A stretch of DNA of 64,000 nt from Leptospira kirschneri serovar Cynopteri str. 3522 CT (lineage in GTDB: Bacteria; Spirochaetota; Leptospiria; Leptospirales; Leptospiraceae), in NCBI RefSeq assembly GCF_000243695.2, contig NZ_AHMN02000011.1, positions 234,001 to 298,000 on the forward strand, written 5' to 3'. The position numbers and the translations under genes are program-made. The notes under the pieces were generated by a model. That model was not told the DNA's origin. It saw nothing but the letters and a program-made list of their open reading frames with translations, and made no database searches. Numbering within the stretch: position 1 is the first letter of the stretch; each line of letters opens with the position of its first letter. This document shows positions 1-12,668 of the stretch, one piece after another.

Positions 1-7
1 AAAAAAT

Positions 8-667
8 ATGAAAGTAGCGGTAATCACTTTTCCGGGTTCTAATTGTGATTCGGATATTTATCGAGTTTTAAAAGATCAATATAACGCCGAAGTGGATCGG
101 ATTTGGCATAGAGATGGGCTCGACAAAAAGTACGAACTTGTAATATTGCCTGGCGGTTTTTCTTACGGGGATTATCTTCGTTCCGGTGCGATGGCTGGTT
201 TTTCTCCGGTGATGAAATCCGTTAAGGAACACGTGGATAAGGGCGGAAAACTTTTCGGGATCTGTAACGGGTTTCAGATTTTAACCGAAGCGGAATATCT
301 TCCGGGCGCACTGATAAGAAATAAAACTCTCAAATATATCTGTAAAACGGTGATTTTAAAAAAAGGTTCCGCCGGAAATTCTGTGACGGCTTCTATGGAT
401 GTTCGTAAGGAATTGAAAATTCCGATTGCTCACGCGGATGGTTGTTATTACGCTACTTCAGACGTTCTTAAGCAGCTTGAGGATGAGGATAGAATTTTAT
501 TCCGTTATTCTGGGGAGAATCCAAACGGTTCTCTGGATTCGATTGCTGGGATTACTTCTAAAAATTTCAAAATTATAGGGATGATGCCTCACCCGGAAAG
601 AGCGATGAATCCAATTACCGGTGAAATGGACGGTAAAATAGTTCTGGATTTGATCTTGGGGGCTTGA
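8..667 (+). CDS. purQ: Phosphoribosylformylglycinamidine synthase, glutaminase subunit PurQ
   Basis: Glutaminase subunit of the fourth step of purine biosynthesis; it frees ammonia from glutamine and passes it to PurL in the cytoplasm. The 219 residues are the usual length for a stand-alone PurQ (PurS/PurQ/PurL type). The class I amidotransferase fold is visible: strand [13 protein letters not shown] (46-58), nucleophile elbow GICNGFQ with Cys86, and His195/Glu197 in PHPER. The ATG is 8 bases from the window edge, so the ribosome site and any upstream pur gene are not visible. No other pur gene follows; a long repeat-filled gap does. Identification is firm. Confidence 0.97.
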   Translation: MKVAVITFPGSNCDSDIYRVLKDQYNAEVDRIWHRDGLDKKYELVILPGGFSYGDYLRSGAMAGFSPVMKSVKEHVDKGGKLFGICNGFQILTEAEYLPGALIRNKTLKYICKTVILKKGSAGNSVTASMDVRKELKIPIAHADGCYYATSDVLKQLEDEDRILFRYSGENPNGSLDSIAGITSKNFKIIGMMPHPERAMNPITGEMDGKIVLDLILGA

Positions 668-1625
668 AGTCGTTTTTAGAAAAGACTCTTTACTTGAGCT
701 TTTTATGGATCTGATTTTTTTTCGAAAGTTAACTTTGATAGTAAGAATTACGACGTTCACGTAGCTTGGTGAAGATTTACTAAAAGTCTACCCAAAAACT
801 TAGAATCATTATCTGTGAATTCTCAATAGAATTGTGTTAGTTCTCGCATGATTATTATAAGTTTCTGTTTTTTTAAACCGTTTCATCTTTAAATTTCTGC
901 GGTAGTTCCCACATTTCAAAGTTTTGCTGTAAAATCTAGAATTGTGTTAGTTCCCACATGATTGTGAAACTAAAACATATCCGTCTTCGACAAGATTTAG
1001 AACAGGCTCCGAGTCGGAACTCATGACCAGAATCTCAAAAATAAATCGATTACAATTCTATTATAAGTTTACAATGGGAAGTGGTAGTCCTACAGATTTT
1101 GTCTTTTGGAATAACGTGTTTGACCATGTATAAAAAATGAGGTAGTTCCCACAATTTTCGACCTTAAGTTTCAAGTTAGGCTTGATTGATCGTTGTGTGA
1201 GTTCCCACAAATTAAGTCTCTTTTGGTTCGTTTTACGATTTTGAATCATATTTTTAAAACTAAAATTTTACAGTAGTTCCTACATTTTCAAAAAGACCCT
1301 ATTCTAACGTAAGTTCGGTCACGATTCATTTTTATGAAGAAAGTAGGGATTTAAACTTTTGCAGATTAATTTCTAAAATGTGGGAACTAACACAAATCAC
1401 GATTTTACGAACAAATTCTAAATTGTGGGAACTCATACTTTAAGAAAATTCTTTCCAATCTTCTGAAACTGAACTTTGAGTTGATTGATTCTTTTTTAAG
1501 ATTTTGAGATAAGTTTCTCGGGATTATAATAATCGATATTCTAAGTTATAAACTAAGTGGATAGGTAGGACTTATTAAAATATTCTAAAAAGATAAAAAG
1601 CGGAAACGTTATAAAGGGTGTTAAT
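668..1625. repeat. Intergenic array of the 16-bp palindrome TGTGGGAACTACCACA (at least 8 variants)
   Basis: No credible gene here. Variants of GTAGTTCCCACA occur near 837, 902, 943, 1140, 1197 and 1273, and in the other orientation near 1377 and 1424. Ideal copies pair TGTGG with CCACA around a GAACTA loop. Many copies abut GTAAAAT or ATTTTAC, giving a second, outer inverted repeat. Spacing is irregular (about 40-200 bp). The last 60 bases upstream of the next gene should hold its promoter, but no clear -35/-10 pair stood out. Confidence 0.75.
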
Positions 1626-2645
1626 TTGAATCGAATTTTTCTGGTCACGTTTTTAATTCTCAGCTCACTTTTGATTTTATCTTGCAAAGACGAAAAAAAA
1701 GAAGTCGTTCGTAAAGAAGATCCAATAAAAAAAGTAGAAACGGCCTCCTATCCTTTTCCTCCAGATAATTCTCCGACTCCGGAGAGAATTCTACTCGGAA
1801 AAACGCTGTTTTTCGATCCGATCGTATCTGGCTCTAATTGGATCAGTTGCGCCTCTTGTCATAATCCCGGACTTGCTTGGACGGACGGACTTAAAACGGC
1901 GGTCGGACATAATATGAAGGTTTTAGGAAAAAATACTCCTACGATTCTTAACGGCGCATATGGAAATAAAATGTTCTGGGATGGAAGGGCGGATAGTTTG
2001 GAAGAACAGGCTTTGGGACCGATCACTTCTCCGGATGAAATGAACCAGAATATGGAAGAACTTATATTAGAATTAAAGAATATTCCAGAATATAAAAATC
2101 TATTTTCCAAGGCGTATCCAAACGAAGAAATTAGCGCGGCGACGATTGGAAAGGCGATTGCCAGTTTTGAAAGAACGATCCTTGCTACGGAGTCGGCTTT
2201 TGATCGTTGGAAAAAAGGAAATAAAACCGCGATTTCAGAATCCGCACAAAGAGGTTTTACCCTATTTAACGGAAAAGCAAATTGTTCTTCTTGTCATCAA
2301 GGAGAACAATTTTCAGATAATGGATTTCATAACATAGGTTTAAAAAATGCAGTTAAAGAAGTCGGAAGATTTAAAATCGTGCCGGTAAAATCCATGAAAG
2401 GCGCTTTTAAAACTCCCGGCTTGCGAGACGTTGCCTTAACGGGGCCGTATATGCACGACGGAAGTTATACAACACTGGAGGAAGTGATCGAACATTACGA
2501 TCGAGGTGGAGATGAAAAAAATAATTTGGATCCGAATATGCTCGCGCTTAAACTTACGGATCAAGAAAAAACGGATCTTGTAGAGTTTATGAAATCCTTA
2601 AATGGTAAAAGGGCTTTGATTGCGGTTCCTGTGTTTCCAAGATAG
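1626..2645 (+). CDS. Di-heme cytochrome c peroxidase / MauG-family lipoprotein
   Basis: Likely periplasmic or membrane-anchored di-heme peroxidase that reduces hydrogen peroxide with electrons from a small c-type donor. The signal peptide ends in a lipobox-like LLILSC (Cys20). Two heme attachment sites are visible: CASCH (75-79) and CSSCH (220-224). The motifs FDPIVSGSNWISCASCHNP, FWDGRADSLEEQ and GAFKTPGLRDVALTGPYMHDG are typical of the CcpA/MauG family, as is the length of 339 residues. The start is TTG, preceded by AAAGGGTG. A cupredoxin and a mono-heme cytochrome follow immediately and are plausible electron donors. In pathogenic leptospires this type of enzyme is linked to peroxide defence; whether it acts as a peroxidase or a MauG-like oxidase cannot be decided here. 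Confidence 0.9.
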   Translation: MNRIFLVTFLILSSLLILSCKDEKKEVVRKEDPIKKVETASYPFPPDNSPTPERILLGKTLFFDPIVSGSNWISCASCHNPGLAWTDGLKTAVGHNMKVLGKNTPTILNGAYGNKMFWDGRADSLEEQALGPITSPDEMNQNMEELILELKNIPEYKNLFSKAYPNEEISAATIGKAIASFERTILATESAFDRWKKGNKTAISESAQRGFTLFNGKANCSSCHQGEQFSDNGFHNIGLKNAVKEVGRFKIVPVKSMKGAFKTPGLRDVALTGPYMHDGSYTTLEEVIEHYDRGGDEKNNLDPNMLALKLTDQEKTDLVEFMKSLNGKRALIAVPVFPR

Positions 2646-2677
2646 TATATTATTTATTTATAAATTAGGAGTATTGA

Positions 2678-2995
2678 ATGTTTATTCGGTTTTTAGCGGT
2701 TTTTATTTCTTTGGTTTTTTGGGGCGGAAATGTTTCGGCTGCAGAACACGAAGTTGGTCAAAAGAATAAAGGTTTTACTGTAGAATCTTTAAAGATCAAA
2801 GTTGGAGACGTGGTAAGTTTTCCAAATTACGATACTTTCTATCATAACGTATATTCTTTGTCGCCCGCGAAAATTTTTGATTTAGGTTCCTATTCTCAAG
2901 GGAAAACACAAAAGGTAAAGTTCGAAAAATCGGGTAAGATCACGGTGCAATGTGCGATACATCCAGAAATGAAAATGACTATAGACGTACAATAA
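2678..2995 (+). CDS. Exported cupredoxin (plastocyanin-like blue copper protein)
   Basis: Small exported electron carrier. An N-terminal signal peptide (MFIRFLAVFISLVFWGGNVSA, cleavage about residue 21) precedes a single cupredoxin domain. All four type-1 copper ligands can be placed: His57 in DTFYHNV, then Cys92, His95 and Met98 in the CAIHPEM loop (CxxHxxM). The 105 residues match the plastocyanin/pseudoazurin-like family. It starts 32 bases after the di-heme peroxidase and its TAA overlaps the ATG of the next cytochrome, so all three are probably co-transcribed. It likely shuttles electrons in the periplasm, for example to the peroxidase; the partner is inferred from position only. Confidence 0.9.
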   Translation: MFIRFLAVFISLVFWGGNVSAAEHEVGQKNKGFTVESLKIKVGDVVSFPNYDTFYHNVYSLSPAKIFDLGSYSQGKTQKVKFEKSGKITVQCAIHPEMKMTIDVQ

Positions 2996-3354
2996 TGAAA
3001 GAATATTCTAAATTTATAATTCTTTTTCTTGTTTCGGCGTCTTTGTTTTCTTTGACGGCTCTGGATACAATGGAAAAATCGGCGGTTCGGGGAAGTATCG
3101 TGTTTAGAACTTATTGTGTTCTTTGTCACGGAGAGGCCGCTGACGGAAAAGGACGACTTGCGACTGGAAAAGTTCCTCCTCCTGCAAATCTTACGATTAC
3201 TAAATTGACTGACGCACAAAAAGAGGAAATCATCAAAAAAGGTGGGGGTGGAGTAAATCGTTCTCCGTTTATGCCTCCTTGGAAGGATGAATTGTCAGAA
3301 GAACAAATTAAGGACGTGATTTCCTATATCAATTTCCTTTCGAAATCGAAATGA
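2995..3354 (+). CDS. Small exported c-type cytochrome (mono-heme)
   Basis: The 119-residue protein has a hydrophobic signal segment (residues 6-22) and one heme site, CVLCH (41-45), followed by GEAADGKGR as in class I cytochromes c. Met93 in FMPPW is the probable sixth heme ligand. The C-terminal SEEQIKDVISYINFL is the usual last helix. I chose the ATG at 2995 rather than the longer ORF beginning at 2950, because it overlaps the upstream stop as TAATG and puts the signal peptide at the N-terminus. Together with the cupredoxin it forms a likely donor pair for the di-heme peroxidase. Confidence 0.9.
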   Translation: MKEYSKFIILFLVSASLFSLTALDTMEKSAVRGSIVFRTYCVLCHGEAADGKGRLATGKVPPPANLTITKLTDAQKEEIIKKGGGGVNRSPFMPPWKDELSEEQIKDVISYINFLSKSK

Positions 3355-3385
3355 TCGGAAAAAAAGTTTCCGCAATTTTTAGACA

Positions 3386-5098
3386 GTGAATTTACTCGCT
3401 AATATCAGGATTAAAACAAGATTACGTCTCAGTTTCGGCGCTATTATAGGAGTGTTTATTCTTTCTTCGGCTCTGATCGTCTACAATACTTTTGTGTATC
3501 GTAAAACGATTCGATCAATGATAGAAAATTCTCAACCTAAGTTCCAACTAATGAATTTGACTTTGGAAAAGTTGATTCTTGCTGAATTGACGATTTCGTC
3601 CAAAGTATCCACGATTGACTCTCTTCTTTCCGAAGAGGAATACGAAAAGATTAAAACTCTTTTAGAAGAGATAAAAAAGAGTAACGTTACATTTCGGGAA
3701 TTTCCTTTGGAAGAGAACGAGCTTGAAAATCTAAAAATTCTCGAAGACGGTATCAAAAATTTTGCTCAATACGCGGAAACGATTCATATATTAGGTAAAG
3801 ATAATAGACGACAAGAAGCTCAGATTCTTTACGTTCGTGGAGTGAATCCACTGAGTGCTTCTCTTCGTAAGACGGTCAAAACCTTAATCGAGTTTGAAGC
3901 GTCTAATTCCCGTAAAAACGAAGACGCGGCAGAATCTCAACTTACCTTTTCTTTGTATATGATATGCGTTCTTTCCCTTCTTTCTTTGGTGGCGGGTATT
4001 TTATTTTCCAGATCCATCATACGATCTGTAATGTTTCCTTTAAGAAAGGCGATTCATTTCGCGTCCGAAATACAAAATGGAAATTTGAACAATCGGATTC
4101 AGATTGATCGTTTGGATGAGATGGGAGAACTTTTGGAATTCTTAAAGAAAATGGAAGTTTCACTTCGTGAAATCATTGTAGAAGCGAGGATTTCTGTCGA
4201 AAACTCTGAAAAAGCTAGTAAAGAATTTTATAAAGTTTCGAAAGAATTTATTTCCACTTCGGAAACTCAGGCAAATGATTCTCAAAAAGTGGCCGATCAT
4301 ATAGATCATTTGAGTACTTTAGTAGAAGCGAATACTTCCGTTATTCTTACTTCTGCGGAACACCTTAGAAATTTGGAAAAGGAAATTCAAAAAAATCTTT
4401 CTTCGTTGATCAACGTTACGGAATCTTTGAACTCTTTGGCTTTGCAAGCGAGGGAATCTTCCGATACTGCGTTAAAAGGACAAGAGAAAGTGGATGGGAT
4501 TCAAAAATCTTTTTTGGAAGTCAAAAGAACCGTTCAAAAGATCAACGAATCTCTTGTTAAGATTGGAGATATTTCCACTCGTACAAATATGCTTGCTCTC
4601 AACGCCGCGATCGAGGCGGCAAGAGCTGGAGATCATGGAAGAGGTTTTTCGGTTGTTGCGGATGAAATTTCACAACTGGCTGAGCATACAATGAAAAATA
4701 CTAGAGAGATTACGGATCTGATCGAATTTACAAGATCTAGTATCGAATCCGGAGACGGAGAAATGAATCAGTTCTCCGATTTTTTTACGATTATCCAAGA
4801 AAACGCGTCTAATATGGCCCGTTTTAGTATGCGTTTATTGGAAGATATGAGGACTCAAGAAGCTGGTTTAAATGTTTGTTCTCGTAAGATGTACGAAATC
4901 GCTTCGAATATTACGGATTTGGAACATTCTTCTTTAGAAAATAAAAGCGCATACAGTTCTATCAAACAGTCGATTCAGGATCTTTCTCAGGGAGCAAATT
5001 TAATTTCTTCCGGTTCTCAAGAAATCAGTTCTGGCGCAAAACGGATCGATGAACAATCCGGTAAAGTAAAACGTCTGATGGAGAAATTTTCGATTTAA
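3386..5098 (+). CDS. Methyl-accepting chemotaxis protein
   Basis: Transmembrane chemoreceptor that controls CheA/CheW. TM1 lies at about residues 13-34. A short, mostly helical sensor region of about 155 residues follows, resembling a four-helix-bundle input, then TM2 (about 189-210), HAMP, and a long coiled-coil signalling domain. The highly conserved hairpin tip is present (NMLALNAAIEAARAGDHGRGFSVVADE, about 396-422). The protein ends with GANLISSGSQEISSGAKRIDEQ, a typical second methylation helix. The start is GTG at 3386. It begins 31 bases after the cytochrome operon, so it may be co-transcribed and sense redox or respiration; the ligand is unknown. No che gene is nearby. Confidence 0.93.
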   Translation: MNLLANIRIKTRLRLSFGAIIGVFILSSALIVYNTFVYRKTIRSMIENSQPKFQLMNLTLEKLILAELTISSKVSTIDSLLSEEEYEKIKTLLEEIKKSNVTFREFPLEENELENLKILEDGIKNFAQYAETIHILGKDNRRQEAQILYVRGVNPLSASLRKTVKTLIEFEASNSRKNEDAAESQLTFSLYMICVLSLLSLVAGILFSRSIIRSVMFPLRKAIHFASEIQNGNLNNRIQIDRLDEMGELLEFLKKMEVSLREIIVEARISVENSEKASKEFYKVSKEFISTSETQANDSQKVADHIDHLSTLVEANTSVILTSAEHLRNLEKEIQKNLSSLINVTESLNSLALQARESSDTALKGQEKVDGIQKSFLEVKRTVQKINESLVKIGDISTRTNMLALNAAIEAARAGDHGRGFSVVADEISQLAEHTMKNTREITDLIEFTRSSIESGDGEMNQFSDFFTIIQENASNMARFSMRLLEDMRTQEAGLNVCSRKMYEIASNITDLEHSSLENKSAYSSIKQSIQDLSQGANLISSGSQEISSGAKRIDEQSGKVKRLMEKFSI

Positions 5099-5134
5099 AA
5101 TTTGTTTTTAATAAAATGTTTTTATTTCTTTAAT

Positions 5135-5235
5135 AGAATTGTTGAAAAATAAATTCTCCATCTATTTCTATTTCATGGAAAACGGTCGATTGAATCGGTT
5201 TTGTTAATTGAACTATGAAATTTCTCAACAACTCT
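5135..5235 (-). mobile_element. Element A copy 1 (101-bp MITE)
   Basis: 101 bp bounded by AGAATTGTTG and CAACAACTCT inverted ends, flanked by AAT on both sides (5132-5134 and 5236-5238), consistent with a 3-bp target duplication. Reverse orientation relative to the AGAGTTGTTGAAAAATTCC reading. Confidence 0.85.
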
Positions 5236-5238
5236 AAT

Positions 5239-5500
5239 GTAAGTTCGTGTAGGAACTCATGATTCTGAAAAAAATTGGAATCTGAATTTTATAGCCATCT
5301 CCTTAAATGTGGGAACTACCACAATTTAAAAAATAGAAATTTATAACAATTGAATCTATTGTATTCAAGTGTGAGAACTATTATAAAACTTAGGTTTGTC
5401 TGTAAAATGATGTGGGAACTACCGCAAATCACGGTTTTACGAATCAGTCCTAAAATTGTAGGAATTCATTCTTTTAGAAAATTCTTATCTATTTTTTTAC
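5239..5500 (+). mobile_element. D-type element, palindrome-rich interior (copy 1, degenerate)
   Basis: Aligns with the elements at 40985-41227 and 54912-55197: shared phrases are AACTCATGATTCTGAAA, TTAAATGTGGGAACTACCAC, GTCTGTAAAATGATGTGGG and ATTGTAGGAATTCA. The left terminus is eroded to TAAGTTCGTGTAGG. Confidence 0.55.
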
Positions 5501-5505
5501 CTAAC

Positions 5506-5704
<199 letters not shown>

Positions 5705-5745
5705 CAATTCACCTTTGAACAAAATGAAAGGTTGAATAAAAATTT

Positions 5746-6924
5746 TTAAAAAGAATACAATATACAAGCAGGATTACCGACTGCGTTCGAATAGGAAGTT
5801 GTTGTTTTTTTAAGACCCGGATCCATAACGTGGAAGGTAACAAATTCGTCCGTGGATTCATATAACTTTTGTTGATAGGCGATTACGATCTTACCTGCGC
5901 CAGCGTCGAAAGTCCCGTCCATCCCTTCAGGTGCAAAAGACAAAGGAACTAAAACCCAATTGGTTCCTCCGTCCACGGTTTTATAAAGTTTGTAAGATTG
6001 GGTAGGTCCGTAAAACGCGTATCCGAGTGTTGGATTTAAAAATTTTATCTTTTGAAAAGCTCCTCCAATTAAATTATTGGGAATGGTAGTCCAAACGTTT
6101 CCACCGTCTACGGTGTGCACAAGAGAACTTGAATTTATCCAACCGTTGAGTGAATCTAAAAAATGGAATCTACTATTGTAACTAACTGAAGGACCGGTAG
6201 AATGAAAAGAATTTCCCGTATCGTTGGAATAATAAATAACTGAATTGGAATAAATTGGTCCATAATTCATATATAAAATTTCTTGCATGGAGTTATATAA
6301 CAAATCCAGAATTTTAACGTCTTGAGGTAGTGCAGAACGTTCCCAAGATTCTCCTCCGTTTATAGTACGATCTAAAAAAGGAATATTTTTAAAGTTTGTA
6401 TCTTCCTTTGTGCCGATTCTAATTCCGTTTTGACTATTTAAAAAACGAATCCAATGATAATTACCTGTATTCTGAGGCCCTAAATCAAAAATTCCAAGAG
6501 CAGTTGACTCGTATTTCATCGGAGTCCAATTTTGTCCTCCGTTTAAAGTTTTATAATTTACTCTATTATGATTTACTGCATAAATTTCCGATTCCGATTT
6601 TATAAAATAATGGAAGTTATATTGGCCAGAAACGACGTAAGTGGGAGTTCGATTCGAAAAACTTCTTCCGTCTTCGCTCCATACAAGAGTTACGTCCGAT
6701 TTAGAACTCGATTCATAAAATTCCTGACTTTGATAGATGGCTATAATAGAACCAGAAGGAAAAATTTTTATTTCGTTCGCAGTGATTAGGTTAGGTGGAG
6801 CATCCGCTGGCGACATACACCAAGCCATCATAAAGTAATCCGTTGAACTTATTTTATTTTCTTTTTCGCAACTAAAGAAAAATAGAATGAATAGAATAGG
6901 GGGGATAATGTATTTAAATTTCAT
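5746..6924 (-). CDS. Lipoprotein with BNR/Asp-box (YCF48-like) repeats
   Basis: Probable surface or periplasmic lipoprotein of 392 residues. The signal peptide runs into LFFFSC (Cys19). At least four Asp-box-like repeats of the form DGG-x-x-W are visible (NGGQNWTPM, NGGESWERS, DGGNVWTTI, DGGTNWVLV), together with repeats such as FLNSQNGIR, FLDSLNGWI and FLNPTLGYAF. This pattern is typical of YCF48/photosystem assembly-like beta-propellers. In this family the propeller is usually a scaffold or binding module, and no sialidase catalytic residues were recognised. It stands alone between repeat-filled gaps. Specific function unknown. Confidence 0.8.
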   Translation of the reverse strand: MKFKYIIPPILFILFFFSCEKENKISSTDYFMMAWCMSPADAPPNLITANEIKIFPSGSIIAIYQSQEFYESSSKSDVTLVWSEDGRSFSNRTPTYVVSGQYNFHYFIKSESEIYAVNHNRVNYKTLNGGQNWTPMKYESTALGIFDLGPQNTGNYHWIRFLNSQNGIRIGTKEDTNFKNIPFLDRTINGGESWERSALPQDVKILDLLYNSMQEILYMNYGPIYSNSVIYYSNDTGNSFHSTGPSVSYNSRFHFLDSLNGWINSSSLVHTVDGGNVWTTIPNNLIGGAFQKIKFLNPTLGYAFYGPTQSYKLYKTVDGGTNWVLVPLSFAPEGMDGTFDAGAGKIVIAYQQKLYESTDEFVTFHVMDPGLKKTTTSYSNAVGNPACILYSF

Positions 6925-7459
6925 TCGATTTGCGAAGTTAGATCCTTTTCTTCTTTAAAGTCATTATAAAATGATACATTTGAAATTTCGCTTATTAAAT
7001 TTTAAACAGGATCAATTTTTAAATCATCAATGTTTTTTGTTACAATAGTTTGTCTTAATTAGAGTTGTTGAAAAATGAATTCTCCATCTGTTTCTATTCC
7101 ATGGAAACGAGCAATTGAAATAGTTTTGTTAAACTGAACTATGGAATTTTTCAACAACTCTATTATCTTCATTTTAGTTTATATATTTAAGTATAAAGTC
7201 GTTTTTAACTATACACGTTATTTGTGTTTGTTTGTTTGTTAAATTTAACGTGAAAGGATCGATGCTAAGGAACTCAGTAGAATGCTGGAAAAGTGTTTCG
7301 TTGAGTTGCTCGCGACGCGGTCACTTGTGACCGAAACGAAGTAAGGCGCCCAGTAAATTATTTTTAAATCTGATTTCAAATATTATACATCTTTTAAATC
7401 GGACTTGATTTCAGAATCGTAGTCGATTTTATTCTCCGAAAAAGAATTACGGAGGCGGA
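6925..7459. other. Gene-free gap with element A2 and a degenerate D remnant
   Basis: Holds element A2 (7061-7161) and, at about 7246-7350, a remnant with D-like phrases (AACGTGAAAGGATCGATGC, GAACTCAGTAGAATGC). The last 100 bases precede the MAPEG gene and end in its ribosome site ACGGAGG. No other feature seen. Confidence 0.5.
7061..7161 (-). mobile_element. Element A copy 2 (101-bp MITE)
   Basis: Perfect AGAGTTGTTG / CAACAACTCT termini, 101 bp, flanked by ATT on both sides (7058-7060, 7162-7164). Confidence 0.88.
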
Positions 7460-7882
7460 ATGAATCCTGCAATTGTAGCGTTATTAGGTTTTATATTTTG
7501 GACTCTTTTTCTCGGATTGTGTGTGGTAAGTATTCGATCATTTAAGGTGCTTACCGGTTCAAACAAATCGAACGAGTTTCCCGCTGGAATTAAACACGGA
7601 AGCGAATTTTATTGGAGGCTCAACCGGGCTCATATCAATTGTATCGAGAATCTTCCCATTTTCGGAATTTTAGTTTTGATCGGAGTTTTTGCAGGAGTTT
7701 TAGACGATCGTTTTGAACTCGCGACTCAGATCATTTTAGGAGCGAGAATTTTTCAGACTCTTTCGCATCTAAGTTCTGGTTCCGTGCTTGCGGTGAATGC
7801 ACGTTTTACAGGTTTTATGATTCAATACGGATGTTTTCTATATCTTCTTTGGCATATTCTGCATAGTACTCAAATCATCTAA
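7460..7882 (+). CDS. MAPEG-family membrane protein
   Basis: A 140-residue, four-helix integral membrane protein. The MAPEG signature is clear: [20 protein letters not shown] (conserved R-A-H-x-N-x-x-E-N-x-P), followed by three more hydrophobic helices. The family includes microsomal glutathione transferases and eicosanoid synthases; bacterial members are small membrane proteins of mostly unknown substrate, possibly glutathione-dependent detoxification. The start ATG follows a strong ACGGAGGCGGA ribosome site. It has no operon partner. Confidence 0.85.
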   Translation: MNPAIVALLGFIFWTLFLGLCVVSIRSFKVLTGSNKSNEFPAGIKHGSEFYWRLNRAHINCIENLPIFGILVLIGVFAGVLDDRFELATQIILGARIFQTLSHLSSGSVLAVNARFTGFMIQYGCFLYLLWHILHSTQII

Positions 7883-8072
7883 GAATCGAAAGTTGTTTCA
7901 AGAGACAGAAGTTGTCCGATTCTTTCTTTTGAAACAAAGATTCAAAGGATGACTTTAGGATAATCTTCTTTAGATTTGTTGGTAAGTTGGTTGAAAAGAA
8001 AATCTACTTGACCGAACGCATTTTTTCAAAAGGATTCTTTATTTACCCGAGCCTTTGTCCGTCTGATCCTTT

Positions 8073-8789
<717 letters not shown>

Positions 8790-8930
8790 TTTATTCGTAT
8801 CAATCTCAATTTTTAGAATATTCGGGAAACATAATTTAATCCAATTCAAAATATAAACTGATAGGCAAACAAAAGCGAAATTAATTATGCTGTTTAACTC
8901 ACTCTCATCAAAAAAGAATTTGGTTCAAGT

Positions 8931-11153
<2,223 letters not shown>

Positions 11154-11926
11154 AACTTAGAAGTTTTTGGTGTGAGTCTTTGTTTTATAGATGAAACTTA
11201 TAAAAGGCCTATCTCAAATTCTTAGGAATGTTTAAGAATAATGAAGACCGTTCGAAAGCCCATAAGCCACCATTATGACGTGATTTGTAGGAACTCTCGC
11301 AAATTTATTTTTTACGGTAAAACCTTAATATTTGGGAACTCATCTGTTTTAGTTTTTAAAAACTAAAATCAATTATTTCCATAGATGAATGTAGGAACTC
11401 TTATTTTAAGAAAAATTTTTCTAGTTTTTCTATATAATCGACTCACGTTATCTTAAGCTTTTATTACCAACCCCTATTTTTAGACAAAATATTATGTATT
11501 CTATTTTATAACTCTGAATAAATTAGCTTCTACTTAGAGAGAATAATAAGGATGTATAGAGTTTTGCTTCTTATTGGATTTGTTTTAAAGCTCATGGTAA
11601 TTGATAGATCAGTTATAAAATGTGGTAGTTCCCACAGATTACGTCTCTTTGAAAAGTTTATCGGTTTGTAAAACGGCCTTTAAAGTAAATAAAGGATTTT
11701 TAAAGGTATGAGTCCCTACATTTTCAGAATTTATCTATAAAATTTTGATTTGTGGGAACTACTTAGTTATTTGCTGAAATTACCTATAAATTTAAACTTA
11801 AATAGAGTTTTGAAAAATTAATTCTTGATCTGTTTCCGCTGTATTGAAATAGACAATTGAAGCAATTTTGTTGATCTTTCACTATGAAATTTTTCAACAA
11901 TTCTAATGATTTAAAACCAAATATAA
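11154..11926. repeat. Gene-free gap with 16-bp palindromes and element A3
   Basis: Palindrome variants near 11290 (GTAGGAACTCTCGCA), 11334, 11393, 11620 (TGTGGTAGTTCCCACA, near perfect), 11706 and 11752. Element A3 occupies 11804-11904, ending 22 bases before the next ATG. Nothing else recognised. Confidence 0.65.
11804..11904 (-). mobile_element. Element A copy 3 (101 bp)
   Basis: Termini AGAGTTTTGAAAAATT and TTTTTCAACAATTCT, flanked by AAT on both sides (11801-11803, 11905-11907). It lies directly upstream of the small gene at 11927 and may carry that gene's promoter. Confidence 0.8.
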
Positions 11927-12418
11927 ATGTGTTTCGGTTGGTTTACTTTGGAAAGTATATCTAATTTTTCTTTTATTAAAAATATTAAAAAAATAATATA
12001 TTCTAATGAAACTATAACTCTGATTTTTGAGAGTGGTAAAACCTGTGTAATATTAGAAGGAGAACAAATAGAAGCTCAGTTTAAATGTTTCGATGGGTTT
12101 TTGTTGATTACTTCTTATGATTATTACGATGGTACGGATTATTGGTATTATTTTCTAAATAACGATTTAGAAGTTAAGGACATGATATTTGACCCTTATG
12201 TTTCATTTTTATATATGGAAAAGACGCATATTATAAATTCACAAATAATCCAACTCAGTTTTTTTAAGCCGAACGAAACTTGGCATTTAGTAATTCATTC
12301 TAAACCTATTTGGGATTTTTCTCTTTCTGCTATTTTAAAAAGACCTTTCCGTTTTGTTTTTAAAAAACGGATTTTGTCTTTGTTTAAGTTGGGTGTCAAG
12401 TTGAACAAAAGATATTGA
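11927..12418 (+). CDS. Hypothetical protein, 163 aa
   Basis: I do not recognise this protein. It is rich in aromatic residues (SYDYYDGTDYWYYFLNN) with strand-like segments IIYSNETITLIFESGKTCVILEG, and ends in a basic, hydrophobic tail (FRFVFKKRILSLFKLGVKLNKRY). No signal peptide is evident. The ribosome site is poor (ACCAAATATAAATG), and the ATG lies 22 bases after element A3, so the start is uncertain; a TTG seven codons later is possible. A continuous 163-codon frame in AT-rich DNA with normal amino acid content makes a real gene likely but not certain. Confidence 0.5.
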   Translation: MCFGWFTLESISNFSFIKNIKKIIYSNETITLIFESGKTCVILEGEQIEAQFKCFDGFLLITSYDYYDGTDYWYYFLNNDLEVKDMIFDPYVSFLYMEKTHIINSQIIQLSFFKPNETWHLVIHSKPIWDFSLSAILKRPFRFVFKKRILSLFKLGVKLNKRY

Positions 12419-12462
12419 TTTCAATTTTTTAATTTTAAAATGTGGGAACTACCACGTTGGGC

Positions 12463-12650
12463 TGAGCATAACGCGAAAGGGATTGATACGATAAAACTTA
12501 AACAGAACGCTTTTTACGAAAGCGTTTTAAACTGAAACTAAAGACGATATATCGTATTACATTTCTTTCATACAATTTATTGACTGGAGTTAAAGAGCAC
12601 GGCTCGTAATAGCTGGATTCGCCCAAACTTTCTTACGCAGGATTCATAGA
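12463..12650 (-). mobile_element. Element D copy 2
   Basis: Reverse-oriented D: CATAACGCGAAAGGGATTGAT, then AACGCTTTTTACGAAAGCG (itself a strong hairpin), ACAATTTATTGACTGGAG, AAGAGCACGGCTCGTAATAG and TGGATTCGCCCAAACTTTC. Confidence 0.65.
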
Positions 12651-12668
12651 ATTGATATGTAAACAATT

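Noticed and set aside
497..760. Minus-strand frame over the end of purQ
   Set aside because: Antisense to a well-supported gene, with no ribosome site or recognisable protein.
1140..1460. CRISPR-like array
   Set aside because: The repeated unit is a 16-bp imperfect palindrome in both orientations with uneven spacing, similar spacers recur between loci, and no cas gene is present.
1525..1545. PerR-like box (TTATAATAATCGATA) upstream of the di-heme peroxidase
   Set aside because: Only the left half matches the PerR consensus; in DNA this AT-rich that is weak evidence.
5746..6924. Sialidase activity for the BNR-repeat lipoprotein
   Set aside because: Asp-box repeats alone are not diagnostic; the Arg triad and Tyr/Glu pair of sialidases were not found.
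7883..7940. Terminator after the MAPEG gene (TTGTTTCAA ... TTGAAACAA)
   Set aside because: A 9-bp stem exists, but the loop is about 30 bases and no T-run follows.
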